A stretch of DNA of 40,148 bases from contig NZ_HF571038.1 in the NCBI RefSeq assembly GCF_001046875.1, forward strand, positions 524,955 to 565,102, given 5' to 3'. Of the stretch, positions 39,901-40,148 are shown piece after piece. The position numbers and the translations under genes are program-made. The notes under the pieces are model-generated. The model saw nothing but the letters and a program-made list of their open reading frames with translations. It searched no databases and had not been told where the DNA came from. This stretch comes from Nostocoides jenkinsii Ben 74. Its GTDB lineage: Bacteria > Actinomycetota > Actinomycetes > Actinomycetales > Dermatophilaceae. Each line of letters starts with the position of its first letter. Positions within the stretch are counted from its first letter, which is position 1.

Positions 39901-39930
39901 AGTCTAGGCGAGCCGACGCGAACCGTCTAA
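39901..39930 (-). promoter_or_regulatory. Core promoter of the menJ-like gene
   Basis: On the minus strand, -35 TTAGAC (39925-39930), an 18-base spacer and -10 TAGACT (39901-39906) predict a start near 39894 and a leader of about 40 bases. The -35 overlaps an iron-box-like site, and a Rex-like site lies just past the start. Prediction from consensus only. Confidence 0.5.
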
Positions 39931-39945
39931 GGAAGGCTTACCTAA
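39927..39945. promoter_or_regulatory. DtxR/IdeR-like iron box
   Basis: On the minus strand this reads TTAGGTAAGCCTTCCTTAG. Against the degenerate consensus TWAGGTWAGSCTWACCTWA it matches 16 of 19, with all mismatches in one half. It covers the -35 of the menJ-like promoter and the stop codon of the gene at the right edge (39942-39944). DtxR/IdeR repress on Fe(II); function here is inferred. Confidence 0.5.
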
Positions 39946-40148
39946 GTTGGGCCTGACTGGGGCTGGGCGGGTTCGGTCCCCGGGAGATCGGGATTGGTCG
40001 GGATTGCACCGGGATCGGCCGGAGGTGCGCCCGGATCGGCCGGGGGTGCGCCCGGATCGGTCGGCTGCTCGGGCTGCGACGGGCTCGGCACGGGCCCCGG
40101 GTTGGGCGCGGGCGCCGGTTCAGGAGTGGGTGCCGGCTCGGGCGCGGG
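39942..40148 (-). CDS. Proline-rich C-terminus of a gene leaving the window (partial)
   Basis: One frame reads from the right edge to TAG at 39942-39944, giving 68 residues. They are almost entirely Pro, Ala, Glu and Gly with an 18-base tandem repeat translating as three PADPGA-type units, and the end is PAQPQSGPT. Such tails occur in secreted or cell-envelope proteins of actinobacteria and as low-complexity ends of membrane proteins; the function is not recognisable from this piece. The frame choice rests on the repeat and the clean stop. Confidence 0.6.
   Translation of the reverse strand, partial: PAPEPAPTPEPAPAPNPGPVPSPSQPEQPTDPGAPPADPGAPPADPGAIPTNPDLPGTEPAQPQSGPT

Noticed and set aside
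40010-40070. Tandem 18-base repeat as a noncoding array
   Set aside because: It keeps one minus-strand frame as Pro/Ala/Asp/Gly repeats ending in a clean stop, so it is better read as coding.

Overview
The window is a high-GC actinobacterial chromosome segment. Menaquinone-type lipid genes, a 14-gene nuo operon and Tat-exported proteins point to Actinomycetota, probably a Micrococcales-like lineage; the family level is inference. Genes are packed tightly, with many 1-8 base start/stop overlaps. I saw no tRNA, rRNA, CRISPR array or insertion sequence.

Layout, left to right. (1) 90-3543, minus strand: an M1 aminopeptidase N (pepN) and an HtpX membrane protease. (2) 3582-13958, minus strand, read right to left: a second, incomplete complex I set, nuoA-B-C-H-I-J-K-L-M-N. 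It has no nuoD, E, F or G. Its nuoC carries a frameshift, and a decayed copy of a secreted glycosidase-like gene sits between nuoB and nuoC. (3) 14031-15413, minus strand: the intact version of that glycosidase-like gene. (4) 15704-20673, plus strand: korA-korB (2-oxoacid:ferredoxin oxidoreductase), a RarD-type permease and a cation diffusion facilitator, ending at a strong hairpin. (5) 20751-21485, minus strand: a Tat-exported beta-sandwich protein. (6) 21671-38445, minus strand: a complete nuoA-N operon, then a long-chain polyprenyl diphosphate synthase read from the same unit. (7) 38573-39856, minus strand: a geranylgeranyl-reductase-family flavoprotein of the MenJ type. (8) 39942 to the right edge, minus strand: the proline-rich C-terminus of a gene that leaves the window.

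How it fits together: the main complex I passes NADH electrons to menaquinone, and the genes on either side probably build (polyprenyl synthase) and saturate (MenJ-like reductase) the menaquinone tail. The second complex I has the membrane pump arm and the NuoB/NuoI iron-sulfur path but no NADH-input module. It lies divergent from korAB, which makes reduced ferredoxin, so ferredoxin-fed proton pumping is a reasonable hypothesis. The missing nuoD, broken nuoC and intruding pseudogene leave its present function in doubt.

Signals outside the genes: a 7-mer, GTATGCC/GGCATAC, occurs about 35 times by eye count (about 4 expected from base composition) in both orientations and is sparse in the main nuo operon. 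A DtxR/IdeR-like iron box and a Rex-like operator flank the core promoter of the menJ-like gene. A hairpin contains the start codon of the second nuoA.
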